Shown here: piece by piece, positions 11,338 to 11,517 of the stretch
Position numbering within the stretch: the stretch's first letter is position 1
Layout: each line of letters opens with the position of its first letter
From: CAYNDL01 sp964396115
Lineage (GTDB): Bacteria; Patescibacteriota; Andersenbacteria; UBA10190; CAIZMI01
NCBI GenBank assembly: GCA_964396115.1
Contig: CAYNDL010000030.1
Location: 1 to 11,517, forward strand
Reading direction: 5' to 3'
DNA: 11,517 nt
Notes under the pieces: generated by a model
The model's input: only the letters and a program-made list of their open reading frames with translations
The model's database searches: none
Told to the model about the DNA's origin: nothing
Translations under genes and position numbers: made by a program

Positions 11338-11517
11338 TCAGACGAGCAGGGGGTGTGATCCGCGGCATGCTTCATCTTCGACATGGGGGGTACGAGGTGG
11401 ATACGGCGTTGCGCGAACGTTGAAATCGGTTCCACAATTTCGGCAATGAATTCTTGCATCTAGCATCGCCTCGTATGACGTCGCACAGCACGGACAAAGA
11501 ACATCGATCTTCTCCAT
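11338..11517 (-). CDS. Small zinc-ribbon protein, possibly cut by the window edge
   Basis: A 59-residue protein on the minus strand, whose ATG is the last three bases of the window (11515-11517). The true start could lie further upstream, since upstream sequence and the ribosome site are not visible. Two cysteine pairs, C8/C10-C11 (LCPCCATSYEA) and C25/C28 (HCRNCGTDF), form a typical compact zinc ribbon of the kind CPxC...CxxCG. The last 25 residues are Pro/His-rich (YPPRTPHVEDEACRGSHP) and probably disordered. A strong intrinsic terminator follows within 6 bases of the stop TGA (TCA at 11338-11340 on the plus strand), which supports this being a real gene. Function unknown; such ribbons often bind nucleic acid or protein partners (inference). 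It resembles the 616 and 1065 genes only in being a small cysteine-pair protein; no sequence homology is apparent. Confidence 0.72.
   Translation of the reverse strand: MEKIDVLCPCCATSYEAMLDARIHCRNCGTDFNVRATPYPPRTPHVEDEACRGSHPLLV

Noticed and set aside
1..11517. CRISPR array, insertion sequence, integrase or prophage
   Set aside because: No regularly spaced repeats, terminal inverted repeats with a transposase, or phage structural genes were seen.

Overview
The window looks like chromosomal DNA from a small-genome bacterium, most likely of the Candidate Phyla Radiation (Patescibacteria/Parcubacteria type). This is an inference from several features together: tightly packed genes, many small cysteine-rich or hypothetical proteins, a DUF46/CDP-archaeol-synthase-like membrane protein beside a GT4 glycosyltransferase, a half-length MFS protein, tandem DUF2795-like proteins and consensus sigma70-type promoters. 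No 16S rRNA or other firm taxonomic marker is present. Base composition is patchy. Most genes are moderately AT-rich, but the two genes at about 616-1574 are clearly more GC-rich.

Layout, left to right. (1) 1-424: the 3' end of recG, cut by the window edge. (2) 432-1641: a self-contained unit with a perfect TTGACA-17-TATAAT promoter, a leader of about 145 nt, two small cysteine-rich (putative zinc-binding) proteins and an intrinsic terminator. (3) 1640-4132, minus strand: three overlapping genes, an Est30-like alpha/beta hydrolase, a GT4 glycosyltransferase and an Mpg/AAG-type DNA glycosylase, read from one promoter at 4163-4191. (4) 4195-4746: a CDP-archaeol-synthase-like (DUF46) protein, divergent from that operon. 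(5) 4749-5218: a 67-aa membrane protein with its own promoter, a leader that may fold over its Shine-Dalgarno sequence, and a terminator. (6) 5272-9849: a close-packed plus-strand run of a dCTP-deaminase-like protein with a long cysteine-rich C-terminal extension, a 515-aa unknown membrane protein, a glycerate 2-kinase and a six-helix half MFS protein. (7) 9930-10388: two tandem paralogous DUF2795-like small proteins. (8) 10453-11127: pgeF (YfiH). (9) Minus strand at the right end: tRNA-Glu(UUC), preceded by a small zinc-ribbon gene (11338-11517) with its own terminator.

How the parts fit together: recG and mpg are DNA repair functions. The GT4, the hydrolase and the CarS-like protein form a divergent cluster that plausibly handles membrane lipids or glycolipids (inference). 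The dCTP deaminase domain belongs to nucleotide metabolism and the glycerate kinase to central carbon metabolism. pgeF belongs to cell-wall quality control or purine nucleoside metabolism. No CRISPR array, insertion sequence, integrase or recognisable prophage was found. The most unusual items are the deaminase with a ten-cysteine tail, the GC-rich putative zinc-protein pair with an internally duplicated module, the archaeal-type lipid gene in a probable bacterium, and the unknown 515-aa membrane protein.
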